Shown here: piece after piece, positions 47,920 to 57,016 of the stretch
Position numbering within the stretch: position 1 is the stretch's first letter
Layout: every line of letters begins with the position of its first letter
NCBI GenBank assembly: GCA_030145385.1
Contig: JAQYVU010000004.1
Coordinates: forward strand, 49,986 to 113,985
Direction: 5' to 3'
From: Desulfococcaceae bacterium
GTDB lineage: Bacteria > Desulfobacterota > Desulfobacteria > Desulfobacterales > Desulfosalsimonadaceae
DNA length: 64,000 bases
The notes under the pieces: generated by a model
Told to the model about the DNA's origin: nothing
Seen by the model: only the letters and a program-made list of their open reading frames with translations
Databases searched by the model: none
Position numbers and translations under genes: made by a program

Positions 47920-50517
47920 GTGAAAAAAATGATCAGATTAATACTTGGTTTTGTCATCGCTTTTGGGTTAGCCGCTTGTAACTCACAAGCCGAAAAAGAA
48001 GCATCTGATGCTCCTCAAGTTGCTGTCGCACCCGGCCGCCCAAGTGATGCAGATTTGATGGCATTTAAAGTCTACCACCATATGATATATATGGTAACCA
48101 CTGCTGAACAGGCCGGGGGTACTAATAAGTTGTTTCATACCAGACAATTGCCCACTGAAGGGACCGATCCTGTGGTTACTCCTGCTCTTGATCACATATA
48201 CACAAAGGCGGTAATTGATCTGTCTGAAGGTCCTGTGATTGTTGAGATACCTGAAATAACAGACGGAAGATATTACTCCATTCATATTACCGACCAGGAA
48301 CATTATACGATCTATGATGAGATTCATCCTGTTGGGAAGTACGCCTTTGTACGCAAAGGGAAAACGATGGCTGTTCCTGAAGGTGCAACAATTATTGAAA
48401 GTCCGGGGGATTACCCCCATCTCTTCATTCGCATACAGGTTAGAACGCCCGAAGATTTGAAAAATGTTTATCCTCTCCAGGATAAGATCGTACTTACAGG
48501 AATAAGCAAAAAACTGACTATTGATAATCCCATATCCCACACCATTAAAACACACGATGTTTATCCGCAGAATAAAGAGGTTATCGCCTCAATAGTTGAC
48601 TTTAGCAAAGAAGATTATCTCCGTGTCAGTAAGTACATTGGGGTTAATGCCCCAAGGATAGGCGTGAATGGAAATATTGGAATGTTTGGTCCCATTGACA
48701 GTAAAGAGCCGGGGAGTAACGACCCGGAAATTCGTGCCGGTGCCATTGTCGGTCACCTTGGCTTTCCTCTTCATCACGCTTACTATACTCCCAACTTCAC
48801 TAACTGCAAAGACGAAGTGCTTAACGGTGATAAAACGGAAGTATTCACTATCCCCTATAATCCTGAAGGAGTGGAATTGTTCTGGTCCTTAACCCGTTAC
48901 AGTGCTCTGACACGAAATACTATCCCCGGTAAAAATGATCTCTTTAACGCTTACAACACCAAACCGGATAAAAACGGCAATATCACCGTGACCTTCAGTG
49001 TGGAAGATCCCAAAGACGGTACCTACTGGATGCCGGTGAATGCGGGTGAACCCTATTACTTTGTTATTCGTTACTACAAACCGGATGTAAATAATTTGCC
49101 TCAAAAACCCTGTAATGCGCCGCAGGCCAAAACGGTATCTGATGGATATGAGTTTGTGGGCGGTTATCCAACCGAGGCAACCATCCAAAAAGCTTATGAC
49201 CAGTTTGATACTCAAAGAGCTACCCAAGCATATCTTGATTTTATGCCCCTTGCTTCGCAAAATTCAATTTTCGAAAGTACCATCAATGACTATGGTTTGG
49301 CAAAGTCTGGCGATATCGGCATTTTCACCGAACCCGGAGAAGGAAAATCAATTTCAATTGGTTTAACTTATAATACAGAAAGTATTTATGCGACTGCTTT
49401 CACTGATTTGAAAAATGACGGGCCGACTGTGATCGAGTCACCACCCAATGTATTAGGCTTGGTAGACGATGGCTGGATGCGATTTATTACTGATATTGGC
49501 AATGCTGGCCCAGACAAGGGCAAAGGCGGCAAATACCTTTTATTGCCTCCGGGGTACAATGGAGACGTGCCTGAAGGATATTTTGTATTTGAATGTCCTA
49601 CGTATCGAAATTGGGTGATGGTGCGGGGTTTTGTGCAAGATACGGGTACCGGAGACGATGCGATTGCCTATTATAAAGAAAATTTCAAGATTTATTCTCT
49701 GGCATCGGGTTCAAGAGAGGATGTAAAGTATATGAGCATATCATTCAAAGAAGCAAACACGACGCATCCTCGCGATATTTCCTACTTTAATTTAATAGAC
49801 AAAATTGTACAAATTGAACCCTCATCCGCTTTCACCCCATACGAATTAGGTTTGTTAAAGGCAATTGGTATAGAAAAAGGGAAAACGTTTGCTCCGGATA
49901 AACGAATGAAGAAGATGTTGGCAGAAGGTGTTAAAATCGGGGACACCATTGCAAAAGCGAATGCCTATGCCCATCGTGAGCCAACCGTAAGAATTTATCC
50001 GGATCGTAAGTATGAAACCATTTTTCTTGGCGGGAGCCATGAATTTAAAGATGGGGATGCGATGCTCCTTGATGCACGGACCCTGTTTCACTACGAAGCG
50101 ATTGTTGTTACACCGGCCATGGCCAGAAAAATGGTTGGAATCGGTTCTCAGTACTTATGCACTTACCGGGATGCTGATAATAATTTTCTGATGGGTGACT
50201 ATAACTATAAAATGCACTTACCGGCCGGTATTCCGGCAAAAGATTTCTGGTCAGCAACGGTGTATCACCCGGATACACGTTCTCTTTTGCAAAACGGTCA
50301 GCCTAAACCCAGTGTCAGCACCTATGATGAACCCATTTTTAATAAAGATGGTTCTATTGATATTTATTTTGGACCGAAAGCGCCCAAAGATTTTAAAAAA
50401 AACTGGGTAAAAACAATCCCCGGCGAAGGGTGGTTTACATATATCAGATTATACGGACCGCTGGAGCCATTCTTTGACCAGTCCTGGAAGCCGGATGATG
50501 TAGCGAAAATTGATTAA
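47920..50517 (+). CDS. DUF1254/DUF1214 double-domain lipoprotein
   Basis: 865 residues, lipobox FGLAAC (~Cys 20). The segment ~45-190 (DADLMAFKVYHHMIYMVT..., YYSIHITDQ) is DUF1254; ~280-400 (EVFTIPYNPEGVELFWSLTRYSA) is DUF1214-like. A second DUF1254-like part (~500-650) and a final DUF1214 part (~745-865, FWSATVYHPDTRSLLQNGQ, GSIDIYFGPKAP) follow, so this looks like a tandem fusion of a normally ~450-residue protein. Function of the families is unknown; they are often near lipid- and sulfate-related genes. GGAGG precedes the start. Confidence 0.75.
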   Translation: MKKMIRLILGFVIAFGLAACNSQAEKEASDAPQVAVAPGRPSDADLMAFKVYHHMIYMVTTAEQAGGTNKLFHTRQLPTEGTDPVVTPALDHIYTKAVIDLSEGPVIVEIPEITDGRYYSIHITDQEHYTIYDEIHPVGKYAFVRKGKTMAVPEGATIIESPGDYPHLFIRIQVRTPEDLKNVYPLQDKIVLTGISKKLTIDNPISHTIKTHDVYPQNKEVIASIVDFSKEDYLRVSKYIGVNAPRIGVNGNIGMFGPIDSKEPGSNDPEIRAGAIVGHLGFPLHHAYYTPNFTNCKDEVLNGDKTEVFTIPYNPEGVELFWSLTRYSALTRNTIPGKNDLFNAYNTKPDKNGNITVTFSVEDPKDGTYWMPVNAGEPYYFVIRYYKPDVNNLPQKPCNAPQAKTVSDGYEFVGGYPTEATIQKAYDQFDTQRATQAYLDFMPLASQNSIFESTINDYGLAKSGDIGIFTEPGEGKSISIGLTYNTESIYATAFTDLKNDGPTVIESPPNVLGLVDDGWMRFITDIGNAGPDKGKGGKYLLLPPGYNGDVPEGYFVFECPTYRNWVMVRGFVQDTGTGDDAIAYYKENFKIYSLASGSREDVKYMSISFKEANTTHPRDISYFNLIDKIVQIEPSSAFTPYELGLLKAIGIEKGKTFAPDKRMKKMLAEGVKIGDTIAKANAYAHREPTVRIYPDRKYETIFLGGSHEFKDGDAMLLDARTLFHYEAIVVTPAMARKMVGIGSQYLCTYRDADNNFLMGDYNYKMHLPAGIPAKDFWSATVYHPDTRSLLQNGQPKPSVSTYDEPIFNKDGSIDIYFGPKAPKDFKKNWVKTIPGEGWFTYIRLYGPLEPFFDQSWKPDDVAKID

Positions 50518-50580
50518 GAAATGTCTGTTCCGCAGCCGGAAATGTTAAAACCAAAGAAAGGAAATGGATTTATTGTCTAA

Positions 50581-50784
50581 AACAACGACGATGTTTATGG
50601 GTACAAGTGGCTTAACTGGAAGATGCATCTTATTGATCTTGAAAATATGAATAGTGTACCTCAGAGACTGAATGTCCCAAAGATCTACCACCTGATCAAA
50701 GACCCGAAGGAGCAATATAATCTGGCAGCGGAAGCCACCTGGATGCTGCCAGTGATGTTCAAAAAGACAGGGAGCTTGCTGTGA
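50581..50784 (+). pseudogene. arylsulfatase 3'-end relic
   Basis: The frame reads NNDDVYGYKWLNWKMHLIDLEN... to ...PKEQYNLAAEATWMLPVMFKKTGSLL-stop, about 67 codons matching the C-terminal part of arylsulfatases (KW-x-NWKMH, DPKEQYNLA). No start and no catalytic part remain. Its stop overlaps the GTG of the AsmA-like gene. So a third sulfatase once stood here. Confidence 0.7.
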
Positions 50785-53162
50785 AGAGACCCGCTAAGTA
50801 TTTTTTCATTTTTATCCTGGGCTTTTGCGGGCTGTTGATCGCCGGTGCGGGGTTTCTTCATTTTGCCGATTTAGATCCCTACCGGGAGCACATCGCCGGC
50901 ATGGCAACCAGGGCGACCGGGCGTCAGGTTGAAATCAATGGTCATATTGACATTAATTTATTCCCTTATCCTGAAGTGATACTGAATGACGTGTCCCTTG
51001 CCAATGCAAAATGGGGCTCTGAACCAACCATGGTCAGCGTCGGTCATGCGGGTGCGGCTATCAGTTTTCCTTCACTGTTTTCAGACATCGTCATCGTAAA
51101 AAGCTTACGGCTGAATGATGTCATAATATTGCTGGAGCAAAATGACCAGCAGACCGGCAACTGGGTATTGGGAAGCAAAACCTCATCCGCATACACACAA
51201 AAAGAAAAAACCGGCCGTGATCCCGATAAGATTGTAAACTTGCCGGTGATGATTGATTCAGCTGAGCTCAGCAACATAAGCATAACCGTTCGAGAACCCG
51301 AACGCACTGACCAGGTCTGCCATATTTCATCATTGAGCTTGCAGCCGGATGAATCCGGCAACCTGATACTAACATCATCAGGTGACATATCAGGCAATCC
51401 GCTGGTGCTCAACAGCAGGATCACCTCAAAAGAATCGGTTTACGCGAACGGTCCGGTATACTTGGATCTTCATGCGTCATTGGATGATGCCGAAATAACA
51501 GCTCAGCTGTCCACCCGTCAATTGTCATCCCTTGCAGGTCTTCATGGCACTTTAAGCATCTCTGTTCAGGATATTCAGAAAGCTTTAACGAAAGCGAAGA
51601 TCAAAGCGCTGCTCACCGGACCGTTTACGGCAGAGTCCACGATCGATTTCGATGGGTCCGGCTTCAGAGTAACCGCTGCAGCCAGGGTTGAAGGTATTGC
51701 AGCTACCGTTGACGGATCGTATACGGGCAAACATGTGGCGTTAAACTCAACTTTGACACCGCTCAGCCGTGCCGGTGAATTATTTGACCTGAAAGGATTA
51801 AGCGCTGACACTTTAAAATTAAAAGTCAAGGGGACGAAGTCCGGTGCCGGCGATTTTGAGATTGAACAATTTCAGGCCGAAATTGGTAACAATCACCTTG
51901 CCGCTCAAGGACGCATAAATATGGATGGCGACGCAAAGGTATCGCTCACCCTGGTGAGCCCCGATCTAAACAATCTTTTCGAGACCTTGCCCGCGATGGA
52001 TTTGAGTGCAAAGGCATCGGCTCAAGTCTCAGCTGAAAAAATTACCGTGTCCGATCTGGCCGCAACCTTTGATAAGAGTGACATCAATGGCGACGTCACC
52101 GTCCTCAAGGCTGATAATCCCATAATCACCGCCAACCTGACATCAAAGCTGCTGGATTTACGTCACTTCAGCGAAACGTCCGAGGCAGGTGAATTGGCAA
52201 AAAAGGCACCGCCGAAAGGTGCTGCCAAAGATTCCCATAAAATGAAAGCCGAATCGAAAAATCGGTACGTGTTCAAAAAAGCGCCATTTCAACTGGCATC
52301 TCTGGAAGGTGTCGAAGCAGATGTTCAGTTTTTCTCGGATCATTTCTATTATGATATGGTTGAGTTAAAGGATGTGGCGATCAATGCAGCGGTTCATGGC
52401 AATCATGTTGATGCAAAATTTAAATGTAATTCCGCCAATGATGGCCATGTCGCAGCAAAAATTGATCTCAAAACCCAAGACAAGAAAGCGATTTTAGACA
52501 CGGTGGTGAGCCTGTCTGACTTTCGCATGAACGTTCTGGCATCCGAGGGCGTCAGCCCGGCGGATGTACCGCCAGTCAATGTAAGCCTCGAACTGACCAC
52601 TGCCGGATCAACACCACGGGAGCTGGCCGCTGCCGCTAATGGCAGAATCCTTCTCACCCAGGGCCCGGGAAAAATAAATAACAATATGATGAGGATGTTT
52701 TCCAGTGATATTCTCGTTCAGTTGGTCAGCGCGCTAAACCCCTTTGCCAAAAATGAAAAATTTTCTCTTTGGGACTGTACCATTATCAGCGCCAGTATTG
52801 ATGATGGTCTGGCTACAATCAACGGCTTGCTGGCCCAGGGGGAAAAAGTCATGATTGTCGGTGGCGGATACATCGATCTCAAAACGGAAGAGCTGAACGT
52901 CGAGTTCAACACAAAGCCGCGGACGGGAGTGGGCATCAGAGCCGACATGTTCGTCACGCCGTTTATCAAGGTGCAAGGAACGATGGCTAACCCGGGCATT
53001 GGTTTGAACAAAAAAGGTACGCTACTTTCCGGTGGCGCTGCCTTTGCTACCGGCGGCATGTCGTTGTTGTTAAAGGGAGTGTATGATCGGGCGATCGCCG
53101 AAGGGGATCAATGTGACAAGGTGTTGGAAGCTGTAGGGGAGCACACACGTTTTTCATTCTAA
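50781..53162 (+). CDS. AsmA-family protein
   Basis: 793 residues from GTG (GGAG 8 nt before). N-terminal membrane helix (YFFIFILGFCGLLIAGAGFLHF), then DLDPYREHIAGMATRATGRQVEINGHIDINLFPYPEVILNDVSLAN, the AsmA N-terminal signature. The rest is a long repetitive beta-sheet chain with a C-terminal AsmA_2-type end (NVEFNTKPRTGVGI...VQGTMANPGIGL). AsmA-like proteins span the periplasm and are linked to lipid transport and outer membrane assembly. It overlaps the sulfatase relic. Confidence 0.8.
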   Translation: MKRPAKYFFIFILGFCGLLIAGAGFLHFADLDPYREHIAGMATRATGRQVEINGHIDINLFPYPEVILNDVSLANAKWGSEPTMVSVGHAGAAISFPSLFSDIVIVKSLRLNDVIILLEQNDQQTGNWVLGSKTSSAYTQKEKTGRDPDKIVNLPVMIDSAELSNISITVREPERTDQVCHISSLSLQPDESGNLILTSSGDISGNPLVLNSRITSKESVYANGPVYLDLHASLDDAEITAQLSTRQLSSLAGLHGTLSISVQDIQKALTKAKIKALLTGPFTAESTIDFDGSGFRVTAAARVEGIAATVDGSYTGKHVALNSTLTPLSRAGELFDLKGLSADTLKLKVKGTKSGAGDFEIEQFQAEIGNNHLAAQGRINMDGDAKVSLTLVSPDLNNLFETLPAMDLSAKASAQVSAEKITVSDLAATFDKSDINGDVTVLKADNPIITANLTSKLLDLRHFSETSEAGELAKKAPPKGAAKDSHKMKAESKNRYVFKKAPFQLASLEGVEADVQFFSDHFYYDMVELKDVAINAAVHGNHVDAKFKCNSANDGHVAAKIDLKTQDKKAILDTVVSLSDFRMNVLASEGVSPADVPPVNVSLELTTAGSTPRELAAAANGRILLTQGPGKINNNMMRMFSSDILVQLVSALNPFAKNEKFSLWDCTIISASIDDGLATINGLLAQGEKVMIVGGGYIDLKTEELNVEFNTKPRTGVGIRADMFVTPFIKVQGTMANPGIGLNKKGTLLSGGAAFATGGMSLLLKGVYDRAIAEGDQCDKVLEAVGEHTRFSF

Positions 53163-53257
53163 GGCCAGGTCTAAGGTCACGGATACCTCTGCTTTTGCAT
53201 TGTTCCAAAGTTTTAAAGGTGAATGGCCTCAATGAAGAATAACCAAAGGAGAAAATT

Positions 53258-54961
53258 ATGAGAATAAAATTTATTTTGGGTTTGCTATTCGTCTTTGCAA
53301 TGATTGTGAATTCTAACTGCACAATTGCCTCGGAAACACCACCAAAACTTATTTTACAGATTACCGTAGACGGACTTCGGGGAGACATTCCCGGACGGTA
53401 TATTGACCGTTTTGGAAAAGGTGGCTTCAAATATCTTTTTGACAAGGGCATCGTATACACCAATGCCCAATACCAGCACAGCAATCTGGAGACCGTGGTC
53501 GGCCATTCGGTTCTGGCCACCGGTGCGTTTCCCGCAGCTCATGGCATGGTGGCCAATGTGTGGATGGATCGGGAAACCGGTCAACTGGGATATGCGGTTG
53601 AAGACAGTAATTATGAAATGGTCGGCGCAAAGGGCGGGGTGGATAAAGATGCGGAAATCGATCCGACCCAGGCGGCGGCAAAATCAGAAGGGCGTTCTCC
53701 GCAGGCAATTTTATGCTCCACATTTTCAGATGAACTTGCCAAGGCAACTGCCGGGCAGAGCAAAATTTTCGGTGTGTCCGTCAAGGACCGCGGGGCCATC
53801 ACACTGGCCGGGCATGCGGGAAAAGCGTTCTGGTTTTCCAAAAAAACCGGTGAGTTTGTATCGAGCACTTACTACTATGATCAGTATCCGGACTGGGTAA
53901 ATGCATGGAATGAAAAACGGCTTGCAGGTACGTATGAGGAAACATCGTGGAAGCTGCTCAATGATCCGGATTCCTATACATATAAGGATTCCGATGACCG
54001 GCCGTATGAAACGGCCATGCCCGGCTATGGCCGGGTCTTTCCCCATCCGTTTGGTGAAAAAGACAACAAACTGTTTTACACCTTTCTGACACTCAGCCCG
54101 GTGGGAGATGACTTGACTCTGGATTTTGCCAAAACCCTGATAAAGAATGAAAAAATTGGCCAGGATGAAGTTACTGACTATTTATCTGTCAGTTTTTCAT
54201 CAACCGATTATATGAATCATGTATTTGGGGTTGCCAGTCTCGAACACGAGGACAATATGCTTCGTCTGGACCGGACGCTGGCGGATCTGTTTGAATTTAT
54301 CGATGACGCCATAGGGCTAAAAAATACCCTGATCGTCTTGAGTGCGGACCATGGGGCTCCTGAAGCACCGGAATACATGGCAGCCCACGGCATGGCCGTG
54401 GATCGTCTGGTGCCGTCAAAATTTGATGTGGAACCGGATATTGCCGCGTTGAAAAAACGATTCGGCATCGGCAAAGAATTGGTTAAAATGTATGATCATC
54501 CCTATATTTACCTGGATCACAAACTGATCAGAGAAAAAGGGCTGGATCTTGGAGAAGTGGAACGCGCTGTTGCCGAAGAGATGATGAAATTTGAGGGTAT
54601 TGCCCTGGCTATATCCGGCACGGACATCAAAAGCGGCAGTTTGCCTGAAGCGCCTGTCATCGAGCAGATCCGTCGAAATTTTCATCCCAAACGCTCGGGG
54701 GACATCTATGTGCTCCAGGAACCTTACTGGTATTTGTACACGGATGAATCCCTGCCCCTGTGCACCATGCATGGAACGCCCTGGCGATATGATACCTATG
54801 TACCGATCATTTTTGCCGGGAAAAATATCAAAACCGCCCGCGTCAACCGACTGGTCCACCCGGTGGATATTGTTTCAACTCTGGCTTTATACGTTGGGAC
54901 GACGCTTCCTTCAGGGGCTGTGGGAAATCCATTGGCGGAGGTGTTGGGGAGTGGGCGTTGA
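53258..54961 (+). CDS. PafA-like alkaline phosphatase/phosphodiesterase
   Basis: 567 residues, signal peptide ~1-25. LILQITVDGLRGD gives the first metal Asp, and NLETVVGHSVLATGAFPAAHGMVAN has the Thr nucleophile near residue 79, as in PafA-like phosphatases of the alkaline phosphatase/NPP superfamily. VLSADHGAPEAPEYMAAHG and MHGTPWRYDTYVPIIFAG provide the later metal ligands. It hydrolyses phosphate mono- or diesters in the periplasm. It lies after AsmA in the same direction; GGAGAAA precedes the start. It is the last gene of the sulfatase-type cluster. Confidence 0.8.
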   Translation: MRIKFILGLLFVFAMIVNSNCTIASETPPKLILQITVDGLRGDIPGRYIDRFGKGGFKYLFDKGIVYTNAQYQHSNLETVVGHSVLATGAFPAAHGMVANVWMDRETGQLGYAVEDSNYEMVGAKGGVDKDAEIDPTQAAAKSEGRSPQAILCSTFSDELAKATAGQSKIFGVSVKDRGAITLAGHAGKAFWFSKKTGEFVSSTYYYDQYPDWVNAWNEKRLAGTYEETSWKLLNDPDSYTYKDSDDRPYETAMPGYGRVFPHPFGEKDNKLFYTFLTLSPVGDDLTLDFAKTLIKNEKIGQDEVTDYLSVSFSSTDYMNHVFGVASLEHEDNMLRLDRTLADLFEFIDDAIGLKNTLIVLSADHGAPEAPEYMAAHGMAVDRLVPSKFDVEPDIAALKKRFGIGKELVKMYDHPYIYLDHKLIREKGLDLGEVERAVAEEMMKFEGIALAISGTDIKSGSLPEAPVIEQIRRNFHPKRSGDIYVLQEPYWYLYTDESLPLCTMHGTPWRYDTYVPIIFAGKNIKTARVNRLVHPVDIVSTLALYVGTTLPSGAVGNPLAEVLGSGR

Positions 54962-54963
54962 TC

Positions 54964-55118
54964 AGTGAGCAGTATTCAGTAATCAGTTGTCAGTGGGTAA
55001 AAAAGTAGAAAAGTAAAAGAGTGGGAAAGTTACAGAGTAGAAAGGTGAAAAAGTGAGAAAGTTACAAGGTTGAAGGGTAGAAAAGTAGAAAAGTAAAAAA
55101 GTAAAAAATATGTATATC
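54964..55118. repeat. period-7 and purine-rich repeats
   Basis: Short CAGT-type period-7 part (54964-54993), then degenerate AGTAGAAAAGTAAAAGAG-like units up to 55118, just before the ecotin ribosome site. No gene. Confidence 0.6.
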
Positions 55119-55125
55119 AGGAGAT

Positions 55126-55605
55126 ATGATGAAGAAGATTTGCTTAATTGTGTTCCTGTGGTTTTTTTGTACGATGGCACCTGTTCATGGGGCAGACAAC
55201 ATGAAGGCATTTCCGCCGGCTGAAGAAGGCATGGTGCGCTATGTTCTGCAATTACCTGAACAGACAGACGAAGCAGATATTAAGGTGGAACTGATTGTCG
55301 GTAAAACAGTTTTGGCTGATGAAGATAACAGGTATTTTTTTGGAGGAAAGATCGTTTCGGAAAATATACAGGGGTGGGGGTTTACCCTTTACAAAGTAAC
55401 TGACCTCGGGCCGATGGCGGGCACCCTCATGGCCAGCGACCCAAGCGCGCCAAAGGTGAACCGATTTGTCAGTCTCGGCGGCGATCCCTACCTGATCCGT
55501 TACAACAGTCGCTTGCCCATTGTTGTATATGTGCCCAAGGGTGTTGAAGTGCATTATCGTTTATGGCATGCGGATACCGATGACAAGGCGATGAAAAATG
55601 GCTGA
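55126..55605 (+). CDS. eco: ecotin-like serine protease inhibitor
   Basis: 159 residues, signal peptide ending at HGA (~residue 23). The mature chain follows ecotin: PPAEEGMVRYVLQLPEQTDEADIKVELIVGKTVLADEDNRYFFGGKIVSENIQGWGFTLYKV, then GTLMASDP (reactive Met at the P1 place), then YLIRYNSRLPIVVYVPKGVEVHYRLWHA. The two Cys that form ecotin's disulfide are absent. It would inhibit trypsin-like proteases in the periplasm. It overlaps the DUF4381 gene by 8 nt, so it is translated with the Bat cluster. AGGAG precedes the start. Confidence 0.85.
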   Translation: MMKKICLIVFLWFFCTMAPVHGADNMKAFPPAEEGMVRYVLQLPEQTDEADIKVELIVGKTVLADEDNRYFFGGKIVSENIQGWGFTLYKVTDLGPMAGTLMASDPSAPKVNRFVSLGGDPYLIRYNSRLPIVVYVPKGVEVHYRLWHADTDDKAMKNG

Positions 55606-56092
55606 TCCGGCGAGCTTACAGAATCTTCATGACATTGTCATGCCGCCATCAGTTCCCTGGTGGCCGCCGGCACCGGGGTGGTATGCGGTTTTTGCCGGGA
55701 TTGGTCTGGGCATTGTCTGGTTTTCCTGGCGTACCTTTCGTCAGTGGCAGGCAGATGCCTATCGACGGGCGGCATTGGCTGAACTTTCCAGTTTAAAGGC
55801 CCTGATTGATTCCGGTGAGAGGGAGCCGGCCATGAGAAAACTTCCTGAATTGATCAAACGGACGGCTATGTCCGTATGGCCCCGGGAGAATGTGGCTGCG
55901 ATCACGGGAGAGGGATGGCTCCAGTTTCTGGATAGATTCGGAAATACGGACGCATTCACCGGAGGTGACGGCCGGCTCTTGACTGAGCTGTCTTATGCAG
56001 GACACCGGAAACTGAACGGGATATCCGATGATCAAATCCGTTCTTTGATGCGAATTGTCGAAAAATGGATTCAGGAGCACCGGGCAGGGTAA
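55598..56092 (+). CDS. DUF4381 protein of the Bat cluster
   Basis: 164 residues. PPSVPWWPPAPGWYAVFAGIGLGIVWFSWRTFRQW gives a proline-rich lead and one membrane helix; the cytosolic part ends WPRENVAAITGEGWLQFLDRFG..., the DUF4381 pattern. The family is found with MoxR ATPases and BatA/BatB, and probably helps position them at the membrane. It overlaps ecotin by 8 nt. The MoxR and DUF58 genes that usually precede it are absent here. Confidence 0.8.
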   Translation: MADPASLQNLHDIVMPPSVPWWPPAPGWYAVFAGIGLGIVWFSWRTFRQWQADAYRRAALAELSSLKALIDSGEREPAMRKLPELIKRTAMSVWPRENVAAITGEGWLQFLDRFGNTDAFTGGDGRLLTELSYAGHRKLNGISDDQIRSLMRIVEKWIQEHRAG

Positions 56093-56096
56093 AAGA

Positions 56097-56325
56097 AGTA
56101 AGCAGTAAACAGTATTCAGTGAACAGTGGAAAAAGTTACAAAGTTTAAGAGTTACAAAGTCTAATAGTGGAAGAGTTAATAAAAAAAAATCAGTGGAAAA
56201 ACAAAGACGAAAAGTTGGAAAGTCAAAGAGTTAAAAAGCAGTTGAGGGTTATACGGGTATAAAAGTTAAAAAGAGGTACCCGTTCACGGGACCGTAATTA
56301 TCAATTTTTCGTAAACTACTGGCGT
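56097..56325. repeat. period-7 and purine-rich repeats
   Basis: A short CAGT-type period-7 copy (56097-56128) followed by degenerate AAAGTTACAAAG/AGTTAAAAAG units to about 56270. No gene. Confidence 0.55.
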
Positions 56326-56434
56326 GTAAGCGTTTTCAGGGTGCCGCAGATGCGAGGCGCCGGGCACGAAGACGTACTCGTTGTACTTCAAGTGCCCGGG
56401 AACAAAGCAGGTGCGGTGCCCTGTGAACGCTTAC
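56326..56434. repeat. long dispersed inverted repeat
   Basis: Left arm 56326-56348 (GTAAGCGTT...CCGCA) and right arm 56412-56434 (TGCGGTGCC...GCTTAC) form a ~23-bp imperfect stem, four mismatches, with a 63-nt loop. Looks like a mobile or REP-like non-coding element; it ends 27 bp before the next gene. Confidence 0.6.
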
Positions 56435-56460
56435 AAAAAGAGATGAAATCGGGGAGAACA

Positions 56461-56934
56461 ATGGGAAAAGCAAATAAAGCGAATATGTTTTTACAAATAA
56501 CAAAAGAAAAATGGCTGGTGATGCTGATTTGTACAGTCTTTATAGGACTCTCGTCAGCCGTTGTGTATGGTGAAACAAAAGCGGTTTCCGAAAAACCATC
56601 AGCAGAAAGCTCACAAAAAGCAGAAGCGCCTGATTTTAATCGTCTGGTCGGCAGCTGGGTGCGTCCGGACGGCGGATATGTGATCGAGATCAGTAAAATC
56701 GATCCGGACGGAAAGGCTGATGCGGCATACTATAATCCCCGATCGATTCATGTATCCAAAGCAAATGCAGCAGAAATTGAGGGAGAGCTTGGATTGTTTA
56801 TTAAACTTGACGATCAGGGATATCCCGGATGCACGTATGCGCTGAAATATAACCCGGAGTATGACGCAATGGTCGGTATTTATTATCAGGCCGCCATGAA
56901 ACAGACGTATGATGTGGTTTTTCGGAGAAAGTAA
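56461..56934 (+). CDS. exported protein of unknown function
   Basis: 157 residues from the ATG at 56461, chosen because GGGGAG lies 5-6 nt before it; longer readings start inside the inverted repeat. Membrane/signal segment ~17-37 (WLVMLICTVFIGLSSAVVYG). The mature part (~58-157) is a beta-rich domain beginning FNRLVGSWVRPDGGYVIEI with a strong lipocalin-like look (GSWxRPDGGY, DYKVVF-like end TYDVVFRRK). Periplasmic. It interrupts the Bat cluster between DUF4381 and BatA. Confidence 0.6.
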   Translation: MGKANKANMFLQITKEKWLVMLICTVFIGLSSAVVYGETKAVSEKPSAESSQKAEAPDFNRLVGSWVRPDGGYVIEISKIDPDGKADAAYYNPRSIHVSKANAAEIEGELGLFIKLDDQGYPGCTYALKYNPEYDAMVGIYYQAAMKQTYDVVFRRK

Positions 56935-56944
56935 GGGGTTTGAG

Positions 56945-57008
56945 TCACCAACCAGTAATCAGTAGCTACTGAACACTGATAACTGATTACCGGATACTGA
57001 TTACTTTT
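56945..57008. repeat. period-7 repeat hairpin, copy
   Basis: CAGTAATCAGTAGCT then ACTGAACACTGATAACTGAT: left and right halves are inverted, giving an imperfect stem. It ends just before the BatA start. Confidence 0.6.
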
Positions 57009-57016
57009 AAAAAAAT

